64,000 bases of DNA from NCBI RefSeq assembly GCF_030732065.1, contig NZ_JAVBHX010000002.1:62001-126000 (forward strand), given 5' to 3'. A program made the position numbers and the translations under genes. This document shows, in pieces, positions 1-9,159 of the stretch (position 1 is the first letter of the stretch; every line of letters starts with the position of its first letter). This DNA comes from Oceanimonas aquatica (GTDB lineage Bacteria > Pseudomonadota > Gammaproteobacteria > Enterobacterales > Aeromonadaceae). The notes beneath the pieces were generated by a model that saw nothing but the letters and a program-made list of their open reading frames with translations, was not told the DNA's origin and ran no database searches.

Positions 1-250
1 CCGCCTGCCAGTAGAGCCTGAGCAGATCGCCATAAGTCAGGATATCGTCCCGGTAATGCACTCGCACTACCTGCCGGCGCTGCAAGCGGCTTTCGCCCTG
101 CATCCAGCCCGGCTCTACCTTTTCTATGCCCGGACGGCCGTCAAACAGGGCTTCCATGACCCAGAAACTGCCGCCGGCAAACACCGCCTGGCCAGCCAGG
201 GCGGGCACCACGGGCAGCAGCAGCGCCGTCAGCATTAATAGTCGAATCAC
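1..250 (-). CDS. MsrA-like protein without the catalytic cysteine (partial, C-terminus outside window)
   Basis: The first 83 residues are visible. A hydrophobic N-terminus ending near PALAG looks like a signal peptide. It is followed by AVFAGGSFWVMEALF, which aligns with the peptide-methionine sulfoxide reductase A motif GCFWC/GxE, and VVRVHYRDDILTYGDLLRLYW matches the next conserved MsrA block in outline. The nucleophilic Cys of GCFW is Ser here, and the segment between the two blocks is shorter than in typical MsrA. The protein may therefore be catalytically dead, or a divergent relative with another role in the envelope. GTG at 250 is chosen because an AAGGGAAG stretch precedes it; an in-frame ATG lies five codons downstream. 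It is divergent from the next gene. Confidence 0.6.
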   Translation of the reverse strand, partial: MIRLLMLTALLLPVVPALAGQAVFAGGSFWVMEALFDGRPGIEKVEPGWMQGESRLQRRQVVRVHYRDDILTYGDLLRLYWQA

Positions 251-442
251 GCCGCTTCCCTTGTTCTCTGTTCGGCCCTGTTCAGGCCACTATGCTAACC
301 GATTGAAACCGAATAAAAACCCCCAGCCTGTAGGGCGATGGCCGCAAAAACACAATATTTCTGCCTGGGCCGCATAAACCCCGCAGGGCGGCTAAACTTT
401 TTTCATAAGAACCCCGACAAAAAGGGGCACAGGGGCAAGGAC

Positions 443-3400
443 ATGAGCGCAACATCGCATTCGGAACACGCTTCGGCCGGGCTGACGGAACAGCCGCCGA
501 AGCGACGCTCGTTATCAGGGCCAGCACGGCGCTGGCGCTGGCTGGCATGGTTACTGTTGTTTGTGGTGCTGGCGGCGGCACTGGCCGCTCTCGCCTATGA
601 GCTGCGCACTTCGCACCTGCAATCCCGTGAGCTGTCCCGCTATGCTGCCACCCTGACCTATCAGCTTGAAGCCGGCCCCAGCAATGCCATTCGTTTTCCC
701 GCGCATGGCCCCTTTGATCATCGCCTGGGCTATTCCCGGCTGCCGCAACTGATGGAACGGCTGCAGCGCCAGGACTTTACGGTGCAGCAACAAACCCAGT
801 TTTCCACTGCCCTGCTCAACTACAGCCAGCACGGCTTTTTTATCCCCTACGCCGAAAAGACCCGGGCCGGCCTCAGCCTGAACGACTGCCGGGCCGAGCC
901 GGTGTACGATCACCGCTATCCCCAGCGTCACTACGACCGCTTTGACGACATTGCTCCCCAGGTGCTGGCCACCCTGCTGTTTATCGAGAACCGCGCCCTG
1001 CTCAGCACCGAGCAGCCCTTGGCCAACCCGGCGGTAGACTGGCTGCGGTTTGCCCGGGCGGCCCTGTCTCAGGTGGGCCGGGCGCTGTCACTGCAGGATG
1101 ACTCTGCCGGTGGCAGTACCCTGGCCACCCAGATAGAAAAGTTTCGCCACTCGCCCGGCGGCCGGACTCACTCTCCCGCCGAAAAGATTCGCCAGATGAT
1201 CTCCGCCAGCGTGCGCGCCTATCAGCAGGGCCCGCACACCCTGGCCGCCCGCCGGCAAGTGGCGTTGTCTTACCTCAACTCGGTGCCGCTGGCCGCCGCT
1301 CCCGGCCATGGTGAGGTGCACGGCCTGGGCGATGGCCTGTGGCTGTGGTTTGGCGCCGAGCTGGAGCGGGTGAATACCCTGCTTGACCCCACCCGAAACG
1401 CCGGCCTGCCGCTGGCAGAGCAGGGCCTGGCCCTGCGCCGGGTGATGGCGCTGATGATTGCCCAGCGCCGGCCGTCCCATTACCTGTTTGCCGGACGTGA
1501 CGAGCTGGAGGCGCTCACCGACAGCTATCTGCGCGTGCAGGCCGACGCCGGCCTTATCGGCCCCGCCCTGCGGGACGCCGCCCTGGCCCAGCGGCTGAAC
1601 TTTCGTGACTTTTCCACCCACCCGGTGCAGCACAGGGTGGAGCAAAGCAAGCTGCTGTATGCCTCACGAGGCCGGCTGGCAAGCCTGCTGGGACTGAATT
1701 ATTACGAGCTCGACCGGCTGGATTTGCAGGCCGAAACCACACTCAATGGCCGGTTGCAACAAGAGGTGAGCCTCTACCTGCAGCAGCTGGCCGATCCCGA
1801 CGTGGCCCGAAGCATCGGCCTTTACGGCAAACGGCTGCTGTCTCCCGACAGCACTGCCGAGGTGCGCTACAGCTTTACCCTGTTTGAGCGCGACGAGCAT
1901 ACCTTCAAGGTGCGGGTACAGACCGACAACACCGGCCAGCCCTTTGATATTAACGAGAGCAGCAAGCTGGAGCTGGGCTCCACCGCCAAGCTCAGGGTGC
2001 TGGCCACCTACCTGGAAATGGTGGCCGAGCTGCACCAGCTGCATGCCGACAAAACCCTGCCGGCACTGCGCGAGGTTAGCCCCCACCGCAATGATGTGAT
2101 CGGCCGCTGGGCCATCGATCACCTGATGCGCAGTCCGGACCGCACCCTGAGTACCATGCTCAGCGCAGCGCTGAAACGACAATATTCCGCCAGCCCCTAT
2201 GAGCGTTTTTTTACCGGCGGTGGCCTGCATACCTTTGCCAACTTTCGCAAGGAAGACAACCGCCGCCGCCCCACCCTGATAGAGGCATTGCGTGAGTCCA
2301 TTAATCTGCCCTTTATTCGGCTGATGCGGGATCTGGTGCGCCACACCCTGTATCAGGATGAGCAGCGCGCCCGGCTGCTGACCAACGACAAGGAGCCCCA
2401 GCGCCTGGAGTATTTAAGCCGCTTTGCCGATCGGGAAGGCACGGTGTTTTTGCGCCGGTTCTGGCGCAAGTATCAGGGCAAGACCGACGAGGAGCGGCTG
2501 CAGCTGTTTTTTGACGGCCTGCGCCCTCTGCGCAGCCGGCTGGCCACGTCACACCGCTACCTGCTGCCCGAGGCCAGCCTTGAACAGTTCAACGCCTTTA
2601 TGCGCGAGCGGCTGCCCTGGGATCGCAAGCTGAGCGACAGCCACATTGAAAAGCTCTATCACCAGCACGGCCCCGGTGCATGGAGCCTGCCCGATCAGGG
2701 CTATATTGCCCGCCGGCACCCACTGGAAATGTGGCTGCTGAGTTATTTACGCACACACCCTGATGCGAGCTTCGGCGAGGTGGTGAAGGCCAGTGCCGAG
2801 CAGCGCCAGGAAGTCTATGGCTGGCTGTTTAAAACCCGCCACCGCAGCGCCCGGGACAGCCGCATGCGCACCATGCTGGAGATGGAAGCCTTTAGTGACA
2901 TTCACGAGCGCTGGCAGCAACTGGGCTTTCCCTTTGATCGACTGGTACCCTCGCTGGCCACCGCCATCGGCAGCTCGGGGGACAGACCCGCCGCCCTGGC
3001 GGAGCTGGTAGGCATTATTCTCAACGACGGCGTGCGCCTGCCGGTGGTGCGCATCAACGCCCTGCACTTTGCCGAGCACACACCTTACGAAGTGCACCTC
3101 GGGCCCGACCCGCACCGGGGTGAGCGGGTCATGGAATCGGAGGTGGCCGCCGCCCTGCGCGATGCGCTGTCTCAGGTAGTGGAAGGCGGTACTGCCCGCC
3201 GGCTGCACGGCAGCTTTACCCTGAGTGACGGCACGCCCCTGGTGTTGGGCGGCAAGACCGGCACCGGCGACAACCGCATAGAAACCGTAACCCGCTACGG
3301 CCAGGTGATAAAATCCGAGGCCCGTAACCGCACCGCCACCTTTGTGTTCTATCTGGGGGAACGCCACTTTGGCACCCTCACCGCCTATGTGCCCGGCGAG

Positions 3401-3553
3401 CAGGCCGATGACTTTCACTTCACCTCGTCGCTGCCGGTACAGGTGCTGAAAGGCATGGAGCCCATTCTGCGACCCTACCTGCAGCCCGGTGCCCAGACTC
3501 AGTGCCAGCAGCAGTTTGCCATCAGTCAGAGCCCGCCCCGCAACGAGGGGTGA
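443..3553 (+). CDS. Bifunctional glycosyltransferase-51 / transpeptidase-like peptidoglycan synthase
   Basis: A 1036-residue inner-membrane protein with one N-terminal membrane anchor (about residues 31-52) and a periplasmic body. Residues about 165-260 carry a GT51 (lipid II polymerase) signature: IENRALL with candidate catalytic Glu182, and GGSTLATQ at 223-230. A penicillin-binding domain follows with all three active-site motifs: S513-T-A-K516, S619-I-N621 and K938-T-G. This resembles class A penicillin-binding proteins but is longer than E. coli PBP1a/1b/1c, with a long helical region between the SxN and KTG motifs. The ATG at 443 is chosen because AAGG lies just upstream; an upstream extension to 338 has no ribosome site. 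Family placement is firm, but the exact paralog is not recognised. Confidence 0.85.
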   Translation: MSATSHSEHASAGLTEQPPKRRSLSGPARRWRWLAWLLLFVVLAAALAALAYELRTSHLQSRELSRYAATLTYQLEAGPSNAIRFPAHGPFDHRLGYSRLPQLMERLQRQDFTVQQQTQFSTALLNYSQHGFFIPYAEKTRAGLSLNDCRAEPVYDHRYPQRHYDRFDDIAPQVLATLLFIENRALLSTEQPLANPAVDWLRFARAALSQVGRALSLQDDSAGGSTLATQIEKFRHSPGGRTHSPAEKIRQMISASVRAYQQGPHTLAARRQVALSYLNSVPLAAAPGHGEVHGLGDGLWLWFGAELERVNTLLDPTRNAGLPLAEQGLALRRVMALMIAQRRPSHYLFAGRDELEALTDSYLRVQADAGLIGPALRDAALAQRLNFRDFSTHPVQHRVEQSKLLYASRGRLASLLGLNYYELDRLDLQAETTLNGRLQQEVSLYLQQLADPDVARSIGLYGKRLLSPDSTAEVRYSFTLFERDEHTFKVRVQTDNTGQPFDINESSKLELGSTAKLRVLATYLEMVAELHQLHADKTLPALREVSPHRNDVIGRWAIDHLMRSPDRTLSTMLSAALKRQYSASPYERFFTGGGLHTFANFRKEDNRRRPTLIEALRESINLPFIRLMRDLVRHTLYQDEQRARLLTNDKEPQRLEYLSRFADREGTVFLRRFWRKYQGKTDEERLQLFFDGLRPLRSRLATSHRYLLPEASLEQFNAFMRERLPWDRKLSDSHIEKLYHQHGPGAWSLPDQGYIARRHPLEMWLLSYLRTHPDASFGEVVKASAEQRQEVYGWLFKTRHRSARDSRMRTMLEMEAFSDIHERWQQLGFPFDRLVPSLATAIGSSGDRPAALAELVGIILNDGVRLPVVRINALHFAEHTPYEVHLGPDPHRGERVMESEVAAALRDALSQVVEGGTARRLHGSFTLSDGTPLVLGGKTGTGDNRIETVTRYGQVIKSEARNRTATFVFYLGERHFGTLTAYVPGEQADDFHFTSSLPVQVLKGMEPILRPYLQPGAQTQCQQQFAISQSPPRNEG

Positions 3554-3558
3554 GTGTA

Positions 3559-4545
3559 TCACCCCGGCGGCATCAACGGCTGGCCCAGGGCCCGGCGCCA
3601 CAACCAGTCAACGGCCGCCGCCCCGGGGCGCTCGCTGAACTGGCGCGGCATCGCAAGGGGCTGCCAGGCACCATCGGCCTGGCGCTCCGCCACCACGAAG
3701 TTGAACACATAACCCGGCTCCTGGCCCATGCGCAAATCGGTGATCACCAGCTCACTGCCTCGCTCACTCATGCTGAAAAACCCCTTGGTAAACCAGGCCA
3801 TGCGCGCCACATGGGGCTGCTCCTGCCATTCGCGATACAACTGCTGCCCACCGTCGTGCATCACAAAGGGCGTGGGTTCACGGTCCAGCAGCGAAATATG
3901 CCCTTCCGCATAACCGTCCGGGGTCATGGCCAGTACCCGCCACAACAGGGTATTGAGCGGTGCCGGGGTCACCAGCACCCGTTCCGCCGCTATGCCCTGC
4001 CGGGCCAGCAATTGCTCCGCCCTGATCTCCACCTGCCACTGGGCCACCAGGCTCCAGCCCAGGTACAGGGTGCTCAGCCACAGTCCCAGCCGGTTGGCCT
4101 TCAGGCTTTGCCGGCGCAGGGCAAACCAGAGCCCCGCCAGCAATGGCAGGGTGTAAAGCGGATCAATAATAAAGACGCTGCCCACGCCAAAGGGATAATA
4201 GGTAAAGGGCTGGCCCAGCTGGGTGCCGTACACCGTCATGACATCGATGCCCACGTGGGTCATGAAGATCAGCCAGATGGTCAGGGTCCAGCGCCGCCAC
4301 TGCGCCCGCCGGCCCAGCAGCCAGCCCAACACAGGCGCGCACAGTGTGAGGTAAAACAACGCATGGCTGGCGCCCCTGTGTTTAGTCATGTTGCTGACCG
4401 GGTCACCGTAGTCGATCACCACGTCCAGATCCGGCAGGGTGCCGAACAGAGCGCCCGCCAGCGCCGCCTTGCCAATGCCGGCGTGCCGGCCCATAACCGC
4501 CACGCCCACGACAGCCCCCAGTGCCATTTGAGAAACTGAATCCAT
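3559..4545 (-). CDS. YdjM/DUF457-type inner-membrane metal-dependent hydrolase
   Basis: A 328-residue membrane protein. The N-terminal half has several hydrophobic segments and the family motif H56-RG-x-SHA (the usual form is HRGxTHS), with acidic residues just before it (LPDLD). These are hallmarks of the YdjM family, which was named after an E. coli inner-membrane protein under LexA control. The C-terminal third is soluble and rich in Trp and Arg. The substrate is unknown. The start at 4545 (MDSVSQMAL) is the beginning of the hydrophobic homologous part; the reading frame continues upstream only as an antisense shadow of cobT. It is convergent with the GT51 gene and divergent from cobT across a 78-bp spacer. 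Confidence 0.8.
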   Translation of the reverse strand: MDSVSQMALGAVVGVAVMGRHAGIGKAALAGALFGTLPDLDVVIDYGDPVSNMTKHRGASHALFYLTLCAPVLGWLLGRRAQWRRWTLTIWLIFMTHVGIDVMTVYGTQLGQPFTYYPFGVGSVFIIDPLYTLPLLAGLWFALRRQSLKANRLGLWLSTLYLGWSLVAQWQVEIRAEQLLARQGIAAERVLVTPAPLNTLLWRVLAMTPDGYAEGHISLLDREPTPFVMHDGGQQLYREWQEQPHVARMAWFTKGFFSMSERGSELVITDLRMGQEPGYVFNFVVAERQADGAWQPLAMPRQFSERPGAAAVDWLWRRALGQPLMPPG

Positions 4546-4623
4546 TACGCCTCGCTCAAAACATTCAGCATTTACATCGAGTCTGCTAGCATGCGAGTCC
4601 TTGATTTTTAAGCATTCACCGCC

Positions 4624-5676
4624 ATGCAACCCATTGACCGTTTCATAGTGCCCGCCATTGCGCCGCAGGCCAACCCCGAACTTGAACGCCAACTGCAACA
4701 GCAGGTGGACAACAAGACCAAACCCCCCGGCGCTCTGGGTGAACTCGAATCCCTCGCCATTCGGCTGGGGCTGATCCAGCAGACCCTTCGGCCAAACATT
4801 GTACAGCCCCAGGTGCTGGTGTTTGCCGCCGATCACGGTCTGGTGGAAGAAGGGATCTCGGCCTTTCCCGCCGAGGTGACGCCCCAGATGGTGCACAACT
4901 TTTTGCAGGGCGGCGCCGCCATCAATGTGTTTGCCCGCCAGCACCAGTTGGCGCTGCGTGTGGTGGACGCGGGAGTGAACGCCGACTTTGCGCCGCACAC
5001 AAACCTGATTGACCGCAAAATCCGTAAGGGCACCCGTAATTCCCTGCACCAGCCGGCCATGACCGGTGAAGAATGCGTTCGCGCGCTGAATGCGGGCATG
5101 GCGCTGGTGCAAAACCTGCACGGCAACCTGCTGCTGGTGGGAGAAATGGGCATTGGCAACACCTCTGCCGCCAGCCTGCTGCTGGCCCGGCTGGGTGAGT
5201 TGCCGGTGGCTGAATGCACCGGCCGCGGCACCGGGCTGGATGACAAGAGCCTGAGCCATAAAACCCGCGTGCTGCAGGCGGTGCTGGCCCGCCATTCCGG
5301 TGCGAAATCTCCGCTTGAGGCCTTGGCGGCGCTGGGCGGACTGGAGATAGCCATGATGGCCGGGGCCCTTATTCAGGGAGCCCGCGAACGGCGCATTTTG
5401 CTGATGGACGGCTTTATTGCCGGGGTGGCCCTGCTGGTGGCGGAAAAACTGGCGCCGGGCACCCGCGGTTACGCCGTGTTTGGTCATGCCTCGGCCGAGC
5501 CCGGCCACCGTCACCTGCTGCGGATGCTCAATGCCACTCCCCTGCTCAATTTAAACCTGCGCCTGGGGGAAGGCAGTGGCGCGGCCCTGGCTTACCCGCT
5601 GTTGCAGTCGGCCTGTGCCTTTATGAGTGAGATGGCGAGCTTTGCCGATGCCGGCATCAGCGGAGCCGGTTCATGA
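4624..5676 (+). CDS. cobT: Nicotinate-nucleotide--dimethylbenzimidazole phosphoribosyltransferase CobT
   Basis: 350 residues, close to the usual ~356. The enzyme makes alpha-ribazole 5'-phosphate from nicotinate mononucleotide and dimethylbenzimidazole, activating the lower ligand of cobalamin. Diagnostic stretches are NKTKPPGALGELE near the N-terminus, VFAADHGLVEEGIS, GEMGIGNTSAASLL, and the C-terminal RLGEGSGAAL, whose Glu matches the family's catalytic base. It is the first gene of a cobT-cobS-cobC operon with ATGA overlaps. No cobU or corrin-ring genes are present here, so the cluster fits the late steps or cobinamide salvage. Confidence 0.97.
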   Translation: MQPIDRFIVPAIAPQANPELERQLQQQVDNKTKPPGALGELESLAIRLGLIQQTLRPNIVQPQVLVFAADHGLVEEGISAFPAEVTPQMVHNFLQGGAAINVFARQHQLALRVVDAGVNADFAPHTNLIDRKIRKGTRNSLHQPAMTGEECVRALNAGMALVQNLHGNLLLVGEMGIGNTSAASLLLARLGELPVAECTGRGTGLDDKSLSHKTRVLQAVLARHSGAKSPLEALAALGGLEIAMMAGALIQGARERRILLMDGFIAGVALLVAEKLAPGTRGYAVFGHASAEPGHRHLLRMLNATPLLNLNLRLGEGSGAALAYPLLQSACAFMSEMASFADAGISGAGS

Positions 5677-6437
5677 AACACGAACTGACCCTGCTGCTGG
5701 TGGCCACCCAGTTTCTGACCCGGTTGCCGCTGCCAGCGCTGCGCCGCTTTGATCCGGACTGGCTGCACCAGAGCAGCCGCCATTTTCCCGGTGTGGGCCT
5801 GCTGGTGGGCAGCCTGTGCGCCCTCGCCTATGGCCTGGGTGAATTCATGTTTGGGCCACTGGTGGCGGCGGTAATGGCCACCGCCCTGGGTGTTTACATC
5901 ACCGGCGCCTTTCATGAAGACGGTCTGGCCGACACCTGTGATGGCCTGGGCGGCGGCCTGACCCGAGAGCGGGCGCTGACCATCATGAAAGACTCGCGCC
6001 TGGGCACCTTTGGCACCCTGGGGCTGGTGCTGGCGCTGCTGCTGAAAATCACCCTGCTGGCCAGCCTTTCTCCTGCTGCCGCCATGGCGGCGCTGGTGCT
6101 GGCCCACGGCGGCTCGCGGCTGGCCTGCATCAGCCTGATTGCCCTGCTGCCCTACGGCGGCGACCCCGAACACGCCAAGGCCAAGCCCATGGCGCAGCAG
6201 TTAACCCATGCTCAGTGGTGGCTGGCCAGCCTCTGGCTGCTGCTGCCGCTCTGGCTGTTGTGGCCCTTGTTCAGCCCGGGCGCCTGGCTGTTGGCGGCCG
6301 TGCTGACGATGCTGACCACCCTGCACATGTACCGGCTGCTGAAGCGCCGGCTGGGCGGCTATACCGGCGACGGACTGGGGGCTACTCAGCAACTGGCAGA
6401 AATTGCAATTTACGCCGGACTAGCGGCCCAGTTATGA
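5673..6437 (+). CDS. cobS: Adenosylcobinamide-GDP ribazoletransferase (cobalamin synthase) CobS
   Basis: A 254-residue polytopic inner-membrane enzyme that joins adenosylcobinamide-GDP to alpha-ribazole(-phosphate) to give adenosylcobalamin(-phosphate). The Mg-binding signature HEDGLADTCDGLGGG is intact, and the rest consists of six or seven hydrophobic helices, as expected. The start overlaps the cobT stop (ATGA), which implies translational coupling. The next gene again overlaps its stop by four bases. Confidence 0.97.
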   Translation: MKHELTLLLVATQFLTRLPLPALRRFDPDWLHQSSRHFPGVGLLVGSLCALAYGLGEFMFGPLVAAVMATALGVYITGAFHEDGLADTCDGLGGGLTRERALTIMKDSRLGTFGTLGLVLALLLKITLLASLSPAAAMAALVLAHGGSRLACISLIALLPYGGDPEHAKAKPMAQQLTHAQWWLASLWLLLPLWLLWPLFSPGAWLLAAVLTMLTTLHMYRLLKRRLGGYTGDGLGATQQLAEIAIYAGLAAQL

Positions 6438-7003
6438 CCCTGTATATCTGGCGTCACCCCAAGCCCGAGCAGGTTGAAGGCCTCTGCCTGGGGCGCACCG
6501 ACGCGCCCGCTCACCCGCGCCGACTGCGCCGGCTAGCCAACCAGATACAAGGGTTTGCCCGCCGCCATCGCCTACCCAAAATCATTCACACCAGTCCGCT
6601 GCAACGCGCCGCTGGGGTAGGCAAAATGCTGGCACAACGAGGGTGGCAATGGCGGATGATACCGGAATTGCAGGAACTGGACTTTGGCCACTGGGACGGC
6701 CGCCTCTGGACGGACATTGATATTGGGGAAATCGACGCCTGGTGCGCCGACTTTGCCGGCTTTGCCCCGGGCGGCGGCGAAAACCTGCACCGGCTGTTTG
6801 CCCGAGTGGGTGGCTGGCTGAATACTCTGCCGGGTGAGCCGGTGCTGGCGGTGGGCCACGCCGGCTGGATGAATGCCGCTCACTTGCTGGCCTCGGGCCG
6901 GGGGGTTCCCGAGCAGGCCGCCGACTGGCCACGGGCGGTGGCCTACCGGCAGCGGGTGACTATTGCAGCAACTCCAGTTTCACCGGGGCCACACCGGCTC
7001 TGA
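6434..7003 (+). CDS. cobC: Alpha-ribazole phosphatase-like histidine phosphatase CobC
   Basis: 189 residues of the histidine phosphatase (phosphoglycerate mutase-like) superfamily. The phosphoacceptor motif reads WRHPKP near the N-terminus (RHG in most members), followed by [13 protein letters not shown] and [10 protein letters not shown] with the second catalytic His. Its position as the third gene of cobTS, with an ATGA overlap, supports removal of the 5'-phosphate of alpha-ribazole or of cobalamin-phosphate. Its 3' end overlaps by 44 bp with the convergent lipoprotein gene. Confidence 0.88.
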   Translation: MTLYIWRHPKPEQVEGLCLGRTDAPAHPRRLRRLANQIQGFARRHRLPKIIHTSPLQRAAGVGKMLAQRGWQWRMIPELQELDFGHWDGRLWTDIDIGEIDAWCADFAGFAPGGGENLHRLFARVGGWLNTLPGEPVLAVGHAGWMNAAHLLASGRGVPEQAADWPRAVAYRQRVTIAATPVSPGPHRL

Positions 7004-7361
7004 TCATGCCAATCTCTTGAGCGGCTCGCTCGGAAAGATCAATGACCCGGCGCTTGGCGTAAGGGCCGCGATCGTTGATGGTCACCACCACCGAGCGCTG
7101 GTTGCGCATATTGGTGACCCGCACCTTGGTGCCAAATGGCAGGGTTTTGTGGGCGGCGGTGAGCGCGTTTTTGTTGAAACGCTCGCCACTGGCGGTTTTG
7201 CGGCCATGATGCCGGGCACCGTAATAAGACGCCATGCCCTCGTTCAGAAAGGTCGACTGCTCAGCCGGGAGCTCGCTCACCTCCGGAACACCGGGCTGAG
7301 TAGCGCAGGCCGACACACCCAGCAACACAACAACACAGCAAGTGCGCAATAACAAACGCAT
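6960..7361 (-). CDS. Short RlpA-like lipoprotein (double-psi beta-barrel)
   Basis: A 133-residue predicted lipoprotein. A hydrophobic signal ends in the lipobox LGVSAC, and the mature protein carries the RlpA double-psi barrel ([53 protein letters not shown]). RlpA proteins act at the septum on denuded glycan strands. This one lacks the C-terminal SPOR domain of full-length RlpA. ATG at 7361 is chosen over GTG at 7367 because GAGG then sits six bases upstream. Its end overlaps the end of cobC. Confidence 0.88.
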   Translation of the reverse strand: MRLLLRTCCVVVLLGVSACATQPGVPEVSELPAEQSTFLNEGMASYYGARHHGRKTASGERFNKNALTAAHKTLPFGTKVRVTNMRNQRSVVVTINDRGPYAKRRVIDLSERAAQEIGMIRAGVAPVKLELLQ

Positions 7362-7380
7362 AAGCACCTCAAGACGTTGA

Positions 7381-7731
7381 TTATTGCATTTCCAACCAGG
7401 CGACCAGCGCCACCGCCTCCTCGGCGGAGCGCACCGTCAGTTTGGGAATGCAGCAAATACTCAAGCCGGCGGCAAAATGGCGCAGGCTGGCGTTGAGTTC
7501 CGGCAGGCATACTAGCCCCGGCAGCGCTCGCCAGTACAGCCCACCTCCCTCGCTCTGCGACAGAAGATGCACCTGGCCGGCAACGTCAATCAGCCGGTCA
7601 CCGGCGTACCAATGGTGCTCGCCCAGCTCAGACTCCTGCGCAATATGAACAAAATCATGGGTCTCGGCGCAGTGGACCATGGCAGGATAGTGAACCGGAA
7701 CCGCCCTGGGCGGGTGAACGGTCTTCATCAT
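7381..7731 (-). CDS. DUF4144-like small protein of unknown function
   Basis: A 116-residue soluble protein without a signal peptide or membrane segment. It resembles the DUF4144 proteins of Vibrio, Shewanella and Aeromonas relatives ([19 protein letters not shown], then [15 protein letters not shown]); this is recalled resemblance, not a search. The C-terminal part has two adjacent Cys (SICCIP). It lies just upstream of the RlpA-like gene on the same strand with a 19-bp gap, so the two may be co-transcribed. GGAG five bases before the first ATG supports the start. Confidence 0.7.
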   Translation of the reverse strand: MMKTVHPPRAVPVHYPAMVHCAETHDFVHIAQESELGEHHWYAGDRLIDVAGQVHLLSQSEGGGLYWRALPGLVCLPELNASLRHFAAGLSICCIPKLTVRSAEEAVALVAWLEMQ

Positions 7732-7742
7732 TTTTACTCCAC

Positions 7743-7777
7743 AAATAAAAAAGCCCCGCCGGCGTTACCGGCAGGGC
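7743..7777 (-). terminator. Rho-independent terminator after the 82-residue exported protein gene
   Basis: Read on the minus strand, a 10-bp G+C-rich stem (GCCCTGCCGG / CCGGCGGGGC) with a five-base loop is followed by a T-rich run. It lies just after the stop at 7797. Confidence 0.85.
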
Positions 7778-7796
7778 CATGATGCTAACTCCGGAC

Positions 7797-8045
7797 TCAG
7801 ATGCCCAGTATTTTCTTGGCCTCGGACAATAGCCGCACAGACTCCTTGTGATCACCAGCCTTGTGCCTGGCTTCCCCTTCGGCCCTGAGCTCCGCGACCC
7901 TGGCCGCATCTTCCTGGGACAAGGCCGGATTCTCCGCCAGTTTGGCGTCGATCTCCGACATATGGATCGGACAGCTGTTGGCCAGCACCACACCACTGAC
8001 CAGCAACAGGCTGCCGCCGAACAACGCAGACATTAAAGCACGCAT
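7797..8045 (-). CDS. Small exported protein of unknown function
   Basis: An 82-residue protein with an N-terminal signal peptide (hydrophobic to about residue 22, VLANS) and a mature, highly charged helical part containing a single CPIHM cysteine and an Ala/Glu-rich end (LSEAKKILGI). No family is recognised. The ribosome site GGAGGT directly before ATG 8045 fixes the start, which is short of the longer upstream frame. It has its own terminator and is not part of an obvious operon. Confidence 0.75.
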   Translation of the reverse strand: MRALMSALFGGSLLLVSGVVLANSCPIHMSEIDAKLAENPALSQEDAARVAELRAEGEARHKAGDHKESVRLLSEAKKILGI

Positions 8046-8150
8046 AGCTACCTCCTTCGTTGTAAGTAACGAGTTAAGGGTAGTGCAGGGATAACTGAAA
8101 CCAGGTTGCCGCTTCGCGCCAATTTGCAGGCAGGCTGCCCGCGCTCCCAT

Positions 8151-8175
8151 AAAAAAACCCCGGCAAGCCGGGGTT
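8151..8175 (-). terminator. Terminator of htpX
   Basis: AACCCCGGC / GCCGGGGTT hairpin with a two-base loop. On the minus strand it is followed by seven T, 35 bp after the htpX stop. Confidence 0.88.
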
Positions 8176-8209
8176 AAAAGAGACCAAACTACAGGGTTTT
8201 TGCAATGAA

Positions 8210-9085
8210 TTAACGGTGTTCACGCAGCATCTGAATGCGCTTTTCCAGCGGCGGGTGGCTCATAAACAGTTCGCTGTGGCGCTTGCCGTTGATGCCAAAG
8301 GCCGCGAGTGAGCCTTCCAGTTGCGATTCGGGGCCATGGCGCAGGCGCTCCAGGGCGGCGATCATTTTTTCGCGACCGGCCAGGCGGGCACCGCCTTCAT
8401 CGGCGCGGTATTCCCGCTGGCGACTGAACCACATCACGATAATGGAAGCCAGAATACCGAACACCAGCTCCAGCACCATCACGGTCACGAAGTAGGCAAT
8501 GCCGCCCATGCCGCCGCCTTCTTCCTCGTCATTGTTGCTGAGAAAGCCGCTAATCACGTTGGCCACGATGCGGGCAAAGAACATCACGAAGGTGTTCACC
8601 ACCCCCTGGATCAGGGTGAGGGTTACCATGTCGCCGTTGGCCACGTGGCTCACCTCGTGGGCCAGTACGGCCTCGGCTTCGTCCCGGTTCATGCTGTACA
8701 TCAGGCCGGTAGACACGGCCACCAGCGAGCTGTTGCGGCTGGCGCCGGTGGCAAAGGCGTTCATGTCGGGGGAGTCGTAAATACCCACTTCAGGCATGCC
8801 AATGCCGGCCTGCTGAGCCTGGCGCTGCACAGTGGTAAACAGCCAGTGCTCCATTTCGTTGCGGGGCTGTTCAATCACCTGCACGCCGTAGGCGCGCTTG
8901 GCCATCCACTTCGACATAAACAGTGAGATGATGGCACCACCAAAACCGAACACGGCGCAGAACACCAGCAGGCCGCCGGTGCTGCGGCTATCAATGCCCA
9001 GTACGGAAAACACTATGTTCAGCACCACGCCCAGCACCAGTACCACGGCCAGGTTGGTGGCAATAAACAACAGTATGCGTTTCAT
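8210..9085 (-). CDS. htpX: Membrane zinc metalloprotease HtpX
   Basis: 291 residues, the usual length. It is an M48-family inner-membrane protease that cleaves misfolded membrane proteins alongside FtsH. Two N-terminal membrane helices are followed by the zinc motif [12 protein letters not shown] (HExxH), another hydrophobic pair and EYRADEGGA supplying the third zinc ligand. It is monocistronic, with its own terminator and a promoter-like sequence upstream whose -35 is CTTGAAA, which would suit sigma-70 or a heat-shock sigma. Confidence 0.97.
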   Translation of the reverse strand: MKRILLFIATNLAVVLVLGVVLNIVFSVLGIDSRSTGGLLVFCAVFGFGGAIISLFMSKWMAKRAYGVQVIEQPRNEMEHWLFTTVQRQAQQAGIGMPEVGIYDSPDMNAFATGASRNSSLVAVSTGLMYSMNRDEAEAVLAHEVSHVANGDMVTLTLIQGVVNTFVMFFARIVANVISGFLSNNDEEEGGGMGGIAYFVTVMVLELVFGILASIIVMWFSRQREYRADEGGARLAGREKMIAALERLRHGPESQLEGSLAAFGINGKRHSELFMSHPPLEKRIQMLREHR

Positions 9086-9116
9086 AACCCTTCCTTACAT
9101 TCAGGTAACTGCAGAC

Positions 9117-9145
9117 ATAATATGTCCGCTTATGGGAATTTCAAG
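9117..9145 (-). promoter_or_regulatory. Putative htpX promoter
   Basis: On the minus strand TTGAAA at 9144-9139 is separated by 16 bases from TATTAT at 9122-9117. The -35 sits within CTTGAAA, the sigma-32 -35 consensus, but the sigma-32 -10 (CCCCATNT) is not matched well. Sigma-70 is therefore the simpler reading. Confidence 0.5.
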
Positions 9146-9159
9146 ATGGGCATGATGAA

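Noticed and set aside
3502-4539. 345-codon plus-strand frame over the YdjM-type gene
   Set aside because: The opposite strand encodes a clear membrane protein with a family motif; this frame has none.
4546-4623. Cobalamin riboswitch before cobT
   Set aside because: The spacer is only 78 bp and lacks the B12-box; too short for the aptamer.
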